DNA from: Persicaria tinctoria
Taxonomy: Eukaryota; Streptophyta; Magnoliopsida; Caryophyllales; Polygonaceae
Length of the DNA stretch: 64,000 nucleotides
Reading direction: 5' to 3'
Assembly (NCBI GenBank): GCA_037127255.1
Contig: JBANSL010000004.1
Span: 55,778,318-55,842,317 of the forward strand
The translations under genes and the position numbers were made by a program. Positions within the stretch are counted from its first letter, which is position 1; every line of letters starts with the position of its first letter. Shown in pieces: positions 12,280 to 24,566 of the stretch. The notes under the pieces are model-generated. The model did not search any database and was not told the origin of the DNA. It saw only the letters and a list, made by a program, of their open reading frames with translations.

Positions 12280-13190
12280 AAAAGGTTATTAGCGACCAAA
12301 GTTTTAGTGACAAATTATTTTTCCTTGGTAAATGTGGTCTTTGGCGACGAACGTAATCACTCCTCATAAAATGGCACGTGAACTTTAGCGATGAACCTAT
12401 ATTTCTTCCTAAAAGCAACATTTAACGATGAATTTTTCGATTCATCGCTGGTTGTTACCATATTCTGGTCATCTAAAGCATAAGGGAATTTGCGACAAAT
12501 TTGCCTTTTTTATTGAGGAATATTTTCATCGCTAAAAATAAATTTACCGAGGAAATTCCAATTTTCTCGTTATATGTTTGGTGGGAATTATGCAAACCCC
12601 TCCAAATTCATTAGTGACAAATATTTAAATTTCTCACTAAAAGTATGTTTTCCTTGAGAAATTAATTTGTCACTAAAAATATCAATTAGTGAGGACATCT
12701 CATTTTCATCGTTATTTGTTTGTGTGAAAATAAAGAAACCACTTCAAATTCAATGGTGAGAAAAGTTTAAATTCATCGCCAAAAGTTTATATATTATACG
12801 AGGAGCATTTCTCCTTAAAACAATCATTTAGCAAGGAAGTATTAATTTCATCACTAATGGTATGGGGAAAAGTAGGACACGAGCGCATAATTGTAAGGTG
12901 ACAAAAATATAATTTCATCACAAAAAGTACATGTTTGCCGATGAATGATTTCATCGTTGAAAAACTAGTAGTATATGGGAAAATTGTGTCCCAATCACAA
13001 AATTCCAAGGTGAAAATAGTATATATTCATCACAAAAAGTAAGTTTTTGAAGTATTAATTCATCACAAAAAGTATTAATTCATCGCAAGAAATACATGTT
13101 TGATGTATTAATATAGGTGAAATAATACAAATCCTGAAAAATCAAAGGTGATGAAAGTGTACATTCCTTAGTGTTTTTGCTACTTTGTTT
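12280..13190. repeat. C1 left subterminal repeat array
   Basis: Many diverged copies in both orientations of words such as TTCATCGCTAAAA, TTAGTGACAAA and TTTCTCACTAAAAG. Subterminal repeats like these bind the CACTA transposase accessory protein in known elements; binding here is inferred. Confidence 0.85.
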
Positions 13191-13250
13191 AGGTAAGAAA
13201 GTTGCCCATTACTTTGTTAAAGGAATGCTAATTTCAGTTAAGTTAAAATT

Positions 13251-13320
13251 TGCCTATGCAGGATTTGAACCCGCATGTTTGTGCATAAGCACATCACTCT
13301 GCCATTTGAGCTAATAGGCA
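13251..13320 (-). ncRNA. tRNA-like sequence at the inner edge of the C1 left array
   Basis: The 70-nt minus-strand sequence pairs TGCCTAT with ATAGGCA as a 7-bp acceptor stem, has a D arm GCTC/GAGT and a T arm GCGGG-TTCAAAT-CCTGC. A-box (TAGCTCAAATGG) and B-box (GGTTCAAATCC) promoter words are present, and TTTT follows at 13248-13245. The anticodon arm is abnormal (TGTGC-TTAT-GCACA, a 4-nt loop), so it is probably not a working tRNA. A 70-nt relative lies at 26551-26620 in the same position within C2. Confidence 0.75.
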
Positions 13321-13329
13321 CAAAAAATT

Positions 13330-15110
13330 CTTAAGAGTTAAAGTACATTATAGAAGAAAATGGCGTGAGCCTTGACAATATAATTTATCATACTTCTATC
13401 AAATTTTTTTTTATCATACTACCAAAAAAAATAAAGTATAGAAGCACACACTAGCCACATATAATTACCTAATTAGACACTCACGGGTCATTCACAACAC
13501 CCCCTAGGGGCCTAGATTCATGTGATCATAAGACAAACGGAAGGTGACCACTTGAAGTAACAACAAATTAGGTCTTGAGCTGTTATTGGTTCTTGTAGAG
13601 GCTATCCGTATTCACTGTTTGCAATATATCTACATTAATCATGAATGAGTGCATCAGTTAGAACCGACTGAAAAACACAAAAATCCTTCTTCCAAATGTG
13701 CATTTTCAATCAAAACCTCCCACAGATCCACAAAATCCACCACACCCTCCTATAGACCTGCAAAATTGCCAGAAAAATAAGCACTTCAAATACAAAGCAA
13801 AAATAATTGAAAAGAGAGAGAGATAATAAGTTGGAGATAATCTGCTTTTTAAAAAAAGAAAACGCAGCAGCTTTAATAAACACAATTAGAAGAATGACTG
13901 CAACTATAAAATGAGAAGGATAGGCTCATAAGAATATTAAGAATGCTAACAAGTAACAACTGACCATCTGCCAATGTATTCTCATCAACCTTTTTCTCTT
14001 TCTACCCTCTTAAACATGGACAACAAACTCAAGCAATTCAAATGAACTAAAACTGAGAAAAGACATTGTTACAATTATATAAGAAATATGCATCCTACCA
14101 AACAGATCAGTAAGTAAATGAATCAGTAAGAACACTAATAAGTGTGCACCTTTTCCGCATAATACACATCCAATGAAAGAACACCAAAATAAGCACCACT
14201 AACTGCTGAAATTTTCTGATGACAGAAATAACACCACAATAAGCACCACTAACTGCAAAATGTAAAATTCAAGAAGACAAATCATTGGAAAAAGAGCATT
14301 GTACCAAGGAAACATTGTTCATCATTAGTGAAAAGATGAGAATAACCTCGTCCAATAACAAACCGTTTCTGTTGGTACTTTGCAAAGTTCTGTCCATAGC
14401 CATAACTACGGACATTCACAGAAAATTAGTAATACACCCCAATAAATGGACATATTAGCAGAACAAGGATGCATACAAAGTACATTTACGAAGGTCACTT
14501 ATCATCCTACGTGTCAATGATAAATAATAATAGACTTCCTAACTATCGAAGATTAGTCTATTTGACTATGCATTCCACCATAAGCATGAAGAAGATTAGT
14601 CAAGAATTCAGTCATTCTAAGAAATAGTACCCTGAACATCTGAGTATCTGACATTAACCAAAATTCAATTATAAAATGAGAAGGATAGGGTCAGGCCCTA
14701 TTAGAAGAAGGATTTAATGAATTGGCATCTCATTAAGTCATCCCTGCAAACAAATTTATCAAAGTGCTCTCACAAAGATGGTTTTGCCCAGACTCAATTC
14801 GATCTAGAAATAAGTATTGCTACGTGTAGGGCATAAATTCTATACATTCTGGAAATGTCATTGCAATGAATTCATCTCAAAGGCCCAAAATAATAACACT
14901 AAATCCAGATCATCTACAATCCCTAAATCCCAAATTCTCTACTCATCTACAATCCCAGAATAATTCCCATAATTACTCATCAATTAAGCTCAGTACAATT
15001 GAATCCCAATACCTCAATCCCTTTCTTTTCAAAAAATTTATTGATAGAATCCCAAAATCCTTAAATCCCCAAACTTGGAATCCCTAGCCGAAAATTGAGA
15101 TGGAGAACTT
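13330..15110. other. C1 interior, likely captured gene introns (minus strand)
   Basis: Mostly AT-rich non-coding DNA. A minus-strand exon-like piece near 14345-14405 reads YGQNFAKYQQKRFVIG and is followed by a GT. With the first exon at 15113-15182 it suggests a host gene fragment carried in reverse. The gene is not identified. Confidence 0.4.
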
Positions 15111-15112
15111 AC

Positions 15113-15182
15113 CTAGGGTGCAATCGAAGTCGTCGGAATCGTATACCCCCGTTGTTGGCCTCACAGTTGACTCCACCGGCAT
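15113..15182 (-). pseudogene. Captured first exon of an unidentified host gene inside C1
   Basis: ATG at 15182-15180 opens a frame reading MPVESTVRPTTGVYDSDDF, then CTAG followed by GTAAGTT, a good splice donor at 15112-15111. A 5'-UTR-like sequence lies above it to about 15240. I do not recognise the protein. It probably arrived by transposon gene capture; expression is unknown. Confidence 0.45.
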
Positions 15183-15346
15183 GATCAATCTTCAGCGTCG
15201 CTGACCTCCCTCTACGCTTATGCAGTGCTTTTTTTTCGCGAACCCGCAATGCTTCTTTCAAGGACACCACCGTCCATGAATTTTGTGTTTTTACCTTTGT
15301 TCATTTAGAACAATCTACAATGCTTATTTTAAAATTTTAAGATATA

Positions 15347-15349
<3 letters not shown>

Positions 15350-15421
<72 letters not shown>
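15350..15421. repeat. (TA)n microsatellite
   Basis: About 70 bp of uninterrupted TA dinucleotides inside C1. Confidence 0.95.
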
Positions 15422-15424
<3 letters not shown>

Positions 15425-16107
15425 TCGTCCCAAATAGCAAAATATATTAATTTAATATTGTAAAATTACATCTAATATATATAAAAACATATTGAAAATA
15501 ATATAATAAAGTCAGTATATATTATAAATATCTTTTATTTAGATAGAAAATTTCTAAAAGATAAGTCTGTGAAGATGTCTATTATTTATATAAATATTAT
15601 TCTAAAAGATAAGTTTATATTTAACCTCTTCTAATAATGAAATAGTTTTAAATGTATAAAACATATAAATTATGATGATTTAGAGTTTTTATATATATAC
15701 TTAATGCATACCATATCGAATTGTTTTAAAATTTATTTGTACAATTAGCGATCTATGTTTTGAAAATATTTCTCTAAAGCTATTGCAAAATATAAAATTA
15801 AATTCCATGAAAAGTTAGTTACGAATTATGCTGGAATATGATTTAAAGAGTAAAATAAAATAATAGATTTTATAACCACTCAAAGATATGAGATGGACAC
15901 ATAGGATGATACTAGCCTTATTGCCCGCCCGTTGTACGGTTTCTTAATAAAAAAACGATATTTAATTTATATTTTATTTCTGAAATTTGAAGGTTATAAT
16001 AGTTTCGTTGAGATCTTTGGATCTTTTAATAACAATAATCTAAATTAAGAGTATGTTTACTTCATATCAATATACAACATCTATCTTTTATCTTTTATAT
16101 ATAGTAG

Positions 16108-16144
16108 AGGAGAAGTCGTCTGAGACACATGACGACTTCTCCTT
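16108..16144 (+). repeat. Helitron-type subterminal hairpin GGAGAAGTCGTC / GACGACTTCTCC
   Basis: A perfect 12-bp stem, related to the six hairpins at 56.7-62.5 kb. The pair TC/GA replaces CC/GG of the others, so both arms changed together. Confidence 0.75.
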
Positions 16145-16429
16145 AATCGTAGTCGTGAGAATCAATCACAATTTTTTTTAAATAATCAATATATTCATGA
16201 GATAAAACTTTGTCCTAACTCTATTTAATCAATATATCTATATATGCATAAGATAAAATTATAAGATAGAATTTTAGATTTTTTTTTCAAAATATTCATT
16301 ACAAAATAAATAATTAAACATTTATTCACTACTTGAAACTATTTATGGAAATATTCATTTTTTGCAGACATAGACCACGTTTTATTTACAAAAACGCGGT
16401 CTATATATGCATAAGATAAATTTTTATTC

Positions 16430-16780
16430 TAACTCTATTTAATCAATATATATATATATATGCATAAAATAAAATTTGACACAATTTCATTAGATATGAA
16501 TGAATATTAGTCGAATCAATCACAAAATTTTGAATTAACCAAAATATGTATAAGATAAAATTTTATTATAGCTCTATTTAATCACTACATCTATATATAC
16601 ATAAGATAAAATTTGACCAAATTTCGTTAGATATGGATGAATATTAGTCTAATCAATCACAAATTTTTGAATTAACCAAAATATGTATAAGATAAAATTT
16701 TATTATAATTCTATTTAATCAATACATCTATATATACATAAGATAAAATTTGACCCAATTTCATTAGATATGGATATGTT
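16430..16780. repeat. AT-rich tandem repeat, unit about 137 bp, roughly 2.5 copies
   Basis: Starts of units near 16433, 16572 and 16707 share CTCTATTTAATCA, ATAAGATAAAATTTGAC and TTGAATTAACCAAAATATG blocks. Located within Helitron A. Confidence 0.7.
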
Positions 16781-16925
16781 TTTTACAAGATATAAAGATC
16801 AATATAGTAAGCAATTTAATTCAAAATATGACAGGTAAGCAAAAATAATCCCGTTTTAATCCAGAAAATTCCATGGATGCGAAATCGCACCAAAGCCTGT
16901 TTGAGGCCACTGCTTTAGTATTATA

Positions 16926-19057
16926 CTAGTATTCGGTACCCGCCCGTTGTGCGGTTTTTTAATAAACAAAATAATGTTTAATTTATATATATATTTAAAA
17001 TTTAAAGGTTATAATAATTTGGTTGATTTCTTTGAATCTTTTAATAACAATAAACAAAATTAAGAGTATTTTTAGTTCGGATCAATAAACAAAATTTAAT
17101 TATATTGGCTTATTTATTGTTGTGACTAAAAAAATAATACCATTTTAATCTAGAAATATGACGCATAAGCAAAAATAATCACATTTTGATCCAGAAAATT
17201 CCATCAGATTTTTTAAAATTTAATAAAAAAATTGAGCAAAGGTATAATATAGTTGTATTATAAAAAATACGTACAATAATTTTGTACTTAGTAAATATCT
17301 TGGGAGTTGGGACCCATTAAAATAAAAAAAAAAAATAAATTATTTTAGTATGTGCGGATTTATCATGTATAGATTTGATAAGATTGTTTAACTTATGACT
17401 ATATTATACTCTAGGTAAATATATTAATCACATATTCTAATTAAAATATAAGCTATAAGGTTATATTGAATAAATTATATAAAAGATAAGTTTTTAGCTA
17501 ACTATATTCGTTTATTAATTGATGTGGACCAGAAATATAATACCACTTTAATCCAGAAAATACCACGCATGCAGAAATAATCCCGTTTTAATCCATCCGT
17601 TGTGCGGTTTCTTAATAAAAAAATAATATTTAATTACATCACCAAATTTAATAACGTATTTATATTTAAATATATTATATTCAATTTGATCTAAAAGGTA
17701 AAATAATTGACTAAAATTTTACGGCATGATATATTTTATATAGAATTATATACAAATTTATCTTCTCAAATTTTATCATCAAATTAAGATGGTGCATATT
17801 TATATTTAAATATAGTAGATTCAATTTGATGTAAAATGTAGAATAATATATTGACCAAAATTTAATGGTAAAAGGTAAAATAATTGAACAAAATTTTACG
17901 ACATGGTATATATATATTTTATATAGCATTAGTGTTTTTATAATTCGTATTAATTTAAATAATAAAAAAATAGATCGAACGAATACGATGGTGTTAGGTT
18001 TTTTATATTGGATATATTGTTTTATATAAAATGATAAGTTTTGTAACTAATTAAGATATAAGATTGAATATTTATATAATTCAGAATATGACACATATGT
18101 AAAAATAATCCCATTTTAATTCAGAAAATTTCATGTCTGCGAAATCGCATCAAGGTTGTTGCATATTTTCTTAGGTGGCCACGTTTGTTTATACACCACC
18201 TCATTTTCATTTGTGTTGCACATGAAATTACTAAAACTCATATGTCATGTGTATAAATTGTTTTATTTTTCATGAAAATTTAGAAATTTCTTGCATAATT
18301 ACGATTTGTTTTTGTTTTTTTTCAAAACCTTGTAGAACTTCAAAATAAGGTACTGTATATATATATAATTTAGGTTATAGTTTGATAAAGAACCTATTGT
18401 TATGTATGATTGATGTATTGAATCAAATGTATTAATCAAAATTTTCCGTTTGGAATTCAAGATCGATCAAGGTATATGACGAAACTCGAAGCTTATTTTA
18501 GGAATATAAAGCTATTATACATGTAGTAGGATCTATACATGATGAATAAAGTCAAAACGTACTATACCTCTTGAAGCGGCAAATCTTGATTTGCAACTAT
18601 TAAAAGTTGTTGATCTGGCTAATGATATTGAAGGTTTCATGTTTGGTGATGACTCATAGATTAGAATATATATAGCAACTAAAATATTCTATCTTAAACC
18701 GTTAATTATTTATCTATTCAACACAAAATCTTATGAGATATATATATATACAAATATATTCAATTTATCTAAGAAGATAAAATTTTCAACTAAGTATGAT
18801 ATAAGGTTGAATATTTTTTTATACACATATATTCAATTTTATCTAAAAAGATGGAATATTTGACAAAGATTGGTTATATTGAATAGATTATTGATATTTT
18901 TACTAATTATATTGGTTTATTAATTGGTGGGGCTCAGAAATATAATGCCGCTTTAATGCAGAGAATGCCACGCAGACAAAAATAATCCCGTTTAATCCAG
19001 ATAATTCCGCGGCAGCGAGGTCGCGCCAGCGGCCTCTGCTTTAGTATTTTATATAGA
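16926..19057 (-). mobile_element. Helitron B inside C1, tail abutting Helitron A head
   Basis: The minus-strand 5' end is TCTATATAAAATACTAAAG at 19057. The 3' end is CCGCACAACGGGCGGG then ATACTAG at 16926, directly followed by the Helitron A start. An additional 3'-like hairpin word (CCGCACAACGG) near 17595 lacks CTAG, perhaps an older end. No coding capacity is seen. Confidence 0.65.
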
Positions 19058-19735
19058 TATATAGATAGATATAGATATTATATAGATATATAGATATATT
19101 GATGATTATTTTTTGAGGCCAAAATAAATATAGATATTTTATAGGGCTATATGACTTAAAAAACCGATCAGAATTATACCCAGTATGAAGTATATATAAT
19201 AATAGGCATATATAATATAATAAAATAATAAGTATATATATATTTTATAGCGAATTTATTAAAAGAAATTAATTAGTATAACATGATTAATACCAAATTT
19301 ATTTAAATTTTAAAAATAAAAACACATTAAAATTGATTCTCATATTCCATAATTATAATCTTGAAAATGTACGAATACTCAAAGGTTGAAACCGCCTATA
19401 ATGTTACATGTTACTGTAAGTCTGTAATAAACTAAACTTATATTATATGTATTATCAATACTAAAATTATACTCTGTATTATTATTATTTTTTGAGCAGC
19501 GTATTATTATTTAATATCACTTCATTTACATTTGTTAGAAAAACTTTATAAAATCAGCATTTATATTTGTAATTTAAATAAAAAATATAAACATCATTCT
19601 TATCTTATAACTTTTTTTTTGATAGAGTAAGAATTCAAGGTTAGATAAACTTAAGATAAGATGTTAAAATATTTTTTCCAAAAATTACAATTTTTTTTTA
19701 AAAAAATACCCGCTAATTCCTAACACTTGAAAACC
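19058..19735. other. C1 interior, AT-rich, no gene
   Basis: TAGATA microsatellite-like sequence at 19050-19100, then AT-rich DNA without an open frame. Confidence 0.5.
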
Positions 19736-22240
19736 CTATTCCTTGTCCACCATTTTCAGATCTGACTTCTTGAGTCTTCTTCACTCTTGGTCCGTCTAGC
19801 ACTCGGCCACTCGCCTCCTTCTCCAATCTCCAGTATCTCTTCCTCTTCTCGTCGCTTCCCCATCGGAACTCTAACCGGCCTCTTCTCCCTTGTTGGAAAT
19901 CGCTACTATGGTGACCCAGAGTTGCTGCCCATCCCATCTCGCGCTCTCTCTCTCATCGCACCTCCTGCCTAATCGCCATCGTCGCACCTCTGCTCATAGC
20001 CCTCGTTCAACTCCTTGTCGCAGGGCTTCTCCTTCCATCTGACCACGCATCCACCGCACCGCCTCCGTTCACCGCATCTGGTGCCGCTTCTCCTTCTGTT
20101 CGGAGGTAGGTTTTCGCTTTGCTGCTCCCGATTGGCTTTGAGTTCAGAATGAACATCAATGATTTCTTACCTTTGAGATAGATTCTTGCTTACATTTTAT
20201 TTTACTCGTGTCTTGTTTGCAACAGTCAATTCATTGTCAAATTTATTCGGCCAGATGTTTAGATGCTGAATTTTGCCTTTGGATTTGAAATCTAGGGCTT
20301 TCTGCTTCACAATTAGGTTTGGTAATTGAGTTTTCTCTGTTTTGGGCTTGAATAGACCCCGTTAGTAGAAAAAATTAGTTCGATATTGGGGTTCTCTTTT
20401 CTTCGTGATTGAATATATTACCTAGGTTACAAACTTGTAGTTGAATACCCAAAGTGGTGTTCTCATTTGATTCCCACTGAATGGTATATTCTACATTCTT
20501 GAAAGAGTGTAGCAAATTATGCAAGTTCATAAAAACGCTTTTGTCGGTTTTTCCCAATCTATGATGTTTTTTGTCAATTTAATGATGATCTGTTATAAAA
20601 TGCAAGTGAGGCCTCTTAACGAACCACAAAGGGGGCCTTGGGAATAATATAAGAGGCATTTTACCACTTAATTGCTAAGAAGAGAATCACCATTTCCATC
20701 TTTTGTTTGCATTGAGAAGATTAGATTTGATAAAATTGCTCATATTTCTTTTTTTCTTTTTTTTTTATTGTTGTTTGCATATCTGTTGTCGGATTTGGCT
20801 GTTGAATCATCTGTCCACTGGTGAGATTGAGTAGTATCTGCTAGCATGACACTTGCTCTTTTATTTTCTAAATCAGTATTTTGTCAAATGCATGTTGGGT
20901 CATTCATGCGTACTTGCTTGAGTCTGTTTCCAGAATGTGCTAATTTTGTTTTGTCTAGGGCTGAAATATGTTACTGAGTTGTTGAGCCTTTATTGGTGAT
21001 ATTGGTTTGATTATGATCTTACTAGCCTTCACTTTTGAGTTTTGAATTAAATTTAGAAGGTGAACTTGACTAAGGCTCTCTTTCGATGAATTGATCTAAC
21101 AAAACTAGTTGGAGTGAGCGCTCCCTGCCTAGCTTATTTGGTTCATGCAACATTCTATTCCATCATCTTGGGTAAGTTCCTCATTCATGATATATTCTGA
21201 TTATGAATAGATATTTTTGATATGTCTAATAACGTATTTCTTAATCTCGGCCTCTGTTTGCAGCTTTACTGACATTTTAAGCTAAGCAATGCTCCTAGAA
21301 ATTCAGGTTTAGTAATTGATTATTTGATTTTGTGCACTTTTTGCAGCTTCATATCTGGGTTTGATCTATCGGGCATTTCCTTCTTGTACAAGAGCTTCGG
21401 ATGCAGGTAGATGTCTTCTCTCTTTAGCTTTGGCAGAGCAGTACTATAACTAGAGCAATTATTTAAGCAACATTGCTATTTTAATTACGAGGATAGTGTC
21501 ACATTACCTAACATAGATGTATAAAATTGGGTAGTAGGTGGCTGTGTTGTTTGCTTTGGCACATTGTGGGAGTTCCTTTACCGTTTGGAAGGTGGTTAGA
21601 CTGGGTAAGTCTCCTCCAACCCTTCAACATGGGCTGATTTCACTCGTCACTTAAATCTATTATTATTGTCTTCCCTCCTCACTTCAACATGCAAGTGCAG
21701 TAATGCAAAATATATGCTCTATGTGGTCTTTATATTACCTTTATAAGTATGACTAATTTGTGAACTTCATTTTAATCTATTATTATCGTCTTTGTTGGAG
21801 TTAACCCTGCATTTTTAGTTCATCACTCGCTTTTTTGCGCTTCAAGATGAAATTGATCAGCTTAATGCTCAATTTAGGGATCAAGATGAGTATATTGAAA
21901 AGCGTCAGGCTAGTGTAGCTGCATTAGAAGACAACATTAAAGAGATCATTGACAGATTCATCATATGCAAGGCAGAAAAGGATAGGTTGCAAGACAAACC
22001 CAAGTGAGTGCTTCTTTTGTCTCTCTCTCAACCGTATTTTTGGTTGTGTCCATCCCCTTCTACCTTTAGATTACATGTGATAAATTTATATTTTGATGAT
22101 TTATTTCCTTCCTTTGGGTCCTTATGGTCTCATGAGAATGAACTTTCTTCCGAAATTGATAAGCTTGAATTAGAAAAAGTGAAAGGCACAGAAGAACCTT
22201 GGTCAATGTACCCCCGATGTGAGTGTTCTTTTTATTTTAT
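19736..22240 (+). pseudogene. Captured fragment of an unidentified coiled-coil gene inside C1
   Basis: A C/T-rich 5'-UTR-like start (19750-20100) precedes intron-like DNA. Exon-like pieces follow: after AG near 21845 a frame reads DEIDQLNAQFRDQDEYIEKR and continues with heptad-like charge spacing to RLQDK (to about 22003, then GTGAGTG). A second piece near 22135-22220 reads NELSSEIDKLELEKVKG and ends at GTGAGTG. The spacing of Leu, Ile and charged residues suggests coiled coil. The parent gene is unidentified. No intact long frame exists, so I call it a captured pseudogene. Confidence 0.5.
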
Positions 22241-22639
22241 TCTAGCCATCTTTCCTTGTACTTTTGCTCTTAGTTGACTATGTCATTATTTTATTGACTC
22301 TCTGTCTTTAGTTTTATAAGCAGTAGGCTATGAGAGTAACTTGATCTTAGATGTCCTACTTGAAATATGTCCTTTTTATTACATTTTCTACTCTCAAGCA
22401 ATCTTTCTTCTAGTTGGCTATTTTGTGCTTCTCTCAAGTCTCGAATCTTGAGCTTGTAATTTTCCTTTGGTTTGTGTTCATGGAAGGGTGTAAAGGGCAG
22501 TACCAAGTAGCCATTGGCATCTCTGTATCAGTGTATCTTGCATTTGTCAAAACCTTTTTCTGTTTTGTTTTGTCTCATTTCTTTTGTTAGAACCTTTTTC
22601 TGCTTTGTTTTGTTTCGTTGCAGCTACATTTCGTTAGTA

Positions 22640-22990
22640 TTAGAGATTCAGAGACACGACATATAATATCTCAGAGGTTAACCTACTTGGGCGTAGTGGG
22701 TGTGGTGCAGTTTATAAGGTAGTTAGGAATCTTAGTAATTCTTCAAATAAAAGTTTCGAAACATGCAAGAGTTAAGTCAATAAATTGTTTTTGCTTTTGT
22801 TTGTACAAGGTGTCCTTTCTCCTGGGCAACAAATAGGAAGAGGCTAGCAAGCAATTCAGAGCAAGGCGAATTCGAATTCAAACTTCACCACATGAGTCCC
22901 ATTAGAATTTTCAGTTTATGCTTAGAAGGCGAAGACGGATTTATGATTTATGACTTTGTCTCTAATAGAAACTTGAATTGTAATCTCATT
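22640..22990 (+). pseudogene. Captured receptor-like kinase fragment inside C1
   Basis: Near 22662-22720 a frame reads SEVNLLGRSGCGAVYK, the glycine-rich ATP loop of plant protein kinases. After an intron-like gap, 22838-22985 reads KRLASNSEQGEFEFK, then, past a degenerate part, FSLCLEGEDGFMIYDFVSNR. This matches the invariant-Lys and hinge region of cysteine-rich and related receptor-like kinases. The catalytic loop and DFG are missing. In known families this is a membrane Ser/Thr kinase; here only scraps remain, moved by the transposon. Confidence 0.7.
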
Positions 22991-23109
22991 TGAGGTATTT
23001 ATTCATTATTCATGTATGTATACATTGACCTTTATGGCAAAATTATCTATGTTAATCTATCATTTCTCATTTGAGGTGTGTATATCGTACTAGAAGCTAC
23101 ATTTATTTG

Positions 23110-23670
23110 TCAATAGAATTTTGTCACTAACGATTTCGGATGACAAAACATGTGTTTGTCACTGAATGCTAGGGCGATAAACCCAATTTTCATCACCAAA
23201 AGTTAGTTAGCGATGAATTTTATGTCATCACTAAATACATTTAGCAACTATTATCGATTCCTTCAACATTTTTGCCGATGAAATTATTATTTTTTTGTGA
23301 CAAAAATATATGTCGTGAAATAATAGCGGGTCAACTTGATATCATCATTAACGAGGAAATATACACTTTTGCGAGGAATTAAAGTTTCTCGCCATCTACA
23401 TTTTACGACTACTATGGAATCCTTTGACCTTTTTTGCGACAATTATAATTATCTTTTACGATGAATTTAATAGTCGCTAAAGACTTACAACGACAAATAT
23501 TGACTTCATCGCCAAATGTTTTTTTTGCGACGATTTCATTTTTCCACACTAGACTTTTTTGTGAGGAGCTTTCAGTGACGATTTCAAAAGGAAGCATATT
23601 TCCTCGCTAAATAGCTTTAACGACGAAATATCAATTTTCAGCGAGGAAAAAATTCTTCGCTGAAATTGAC
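23110..23670. repeat. C1 right subterminal repeat array
   Basis: Words such as TTTTGTCACTAACGA, TTCATCACCAAAAG and GCGAGGAATTAAAG recur, related to the left array. They end just before the inverted TGTTGTAGTG terminus. Confidence 0.85.
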
Positions 23671-24554
23671 TTCTGTTGTAGTGTTCGGAGCTCTCGATCG
23701 GAGTTCTGGGCTTCTTCGGTGGCTCACGATGGCTCGTCGAACCTGGGTCGGACATGGGTGAGTGTGATGGAGGAGCTCGGGGGTGATTGGGATCGGAAAC
23801 GAAGGAGAACGACTTACCGAAGCGGCCAAACGTGCTCGAACAGGGAAGGAAGAGGACGGGAGGAGCGCTCGTGGATCTCCGGGCTCCTGGCGGCGCTGCT
23901 TCTGGCGTCGGGGCTCCAAGAAGGTGCAAGGATGATGTTGCTGGCCTTTGGTGGAAGGGAACGAAGGAGGAAGAGGTGGGGTTTTGTTTTCTCCTTGCGG
24001 CAAAACAAGGCAAGGAAGGAGGTGGGCTGCGGTGATGGTCAACGATGACGACTAGGCTGATGGTCGAGCTGCAGTGACAGTGATGGTGATGCATGAAGAT
24101 GGGGAAGGAGGGAAGTGATGGTGTGGAAATGGTTCATCATGAAGGTGATGGTGAATTTGTAGAGGAGAGGGGAATGCCGATGGTGATGGAGAGTAGGTGA
24201 AAGTTCATCATAAAGGCATGGTGAGGTGAGGTGATGGGAGTAGGTGTAGATGAGTGTTGAATTGGTTAACAAATACCCGGAAATAAATCTCGAATACGTG
24301 AATTTCGAATCCCAAAATTAGTTCCCGAATGTTAGTTTTCCCCGAATCCCACTTTCTCGAGCAATTAGATTTTTAAAATTGAAAAGGATATTGCCATCCG
24401 ATAATTATTTTGAATTTTCGAGGTAAGGACGGAAATTGTTCGCCAAATTTTATATTCCGGTCGGAATTCGCTAAACGAGTTTTAAACCCGATTTAATTTC
24501 ATTTTTAATTCTCTTTTTTTAAAAAATTTGGATTTGAAAATCCGAGCCTTTACA

Positions 24555-24566
24555 TCATCCACCTCT
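24555..24566 (-). promoter_or_regulatory. G2 polypurine tract
   Basis: The minus strand reads AGAGGTGGATGA directly before the LTR start TGTAAAGG. Confidence 0.65.

Larger units (their letters stand above)
15912..16925 (-). mobile_element. Helitron A inside C1
   Basis: On the minus strand the 5' end reads TATAATACTAAAGCAG from 16925. The 3' end is ACCGTACAACGGG (short hairpin), then GGCTAG with T after it, at 15912. This is the CTAG-T terminus with a nearby hairpin typical of plant Helitrons. It carries no replication or helicase gene. A plus-strand hairpin of the 56-63 kb type lies inside it at 16108-16144. Confidence 0.7.
12269..23683. mobile_element. C1: 11.4-kb non-autonomous CACTA (En/Spm-type) transposon
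   Basis: The left end is CACTACAACAAAAAAGG and the right end is the inverse TTCTGTTGTAGTG, giving a 10-bp perfect terminal inverted repeat. The 3-bp target duplication ttc occurs at 12266-12268 and 23684-23686, the size known for CACTA elements. The sister G2 LTR carries the uninterrupted site (GCGACTTCGGAGC near 34196). Arrays of short subterminal repeats lie at both ends. I see no transposase; the interior carries a tRNA-like sequence, two Helitrons and pieces that look like host gene exons. Confidence 0.95.
10009..24554 (-). repeat. G2 3' LTR, interrupted by CACTA element C1
   Basis: The two parts are 10009-12268 and 23687-24554 (plus the ttc duplicate 23684-23686). Joined, they align with 31913-34779 without a gap at the C1 site. 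The stretch 24264-24554 has no counterpart in the 5' LTR. Open frames around 23549-24272 also occur in the other LTR and have no known domain. Confidence 0.9.

Noticed and set aside
13251..13320. A functional nuclear tRNA gene
   Set aside because: The anticodon arm has a 4-nt loop when paired as a 5-bp stem, and the same defect is in the C2 copy; kept only as tRNA-like.
16370..16402. Short inverted repeat AGACCACGTTTT / AAAACGCGGTCT as a separate transposon
   Set aside because: Only about 12 bp per arm with no target duplication; too little to call.
23549..24272. Overlapping open frames of up to 181 codons on both strands
   Set aside because: The same frames recur in the other G2 LTR (34104-34839) and have no domain; they are LTR sequence.
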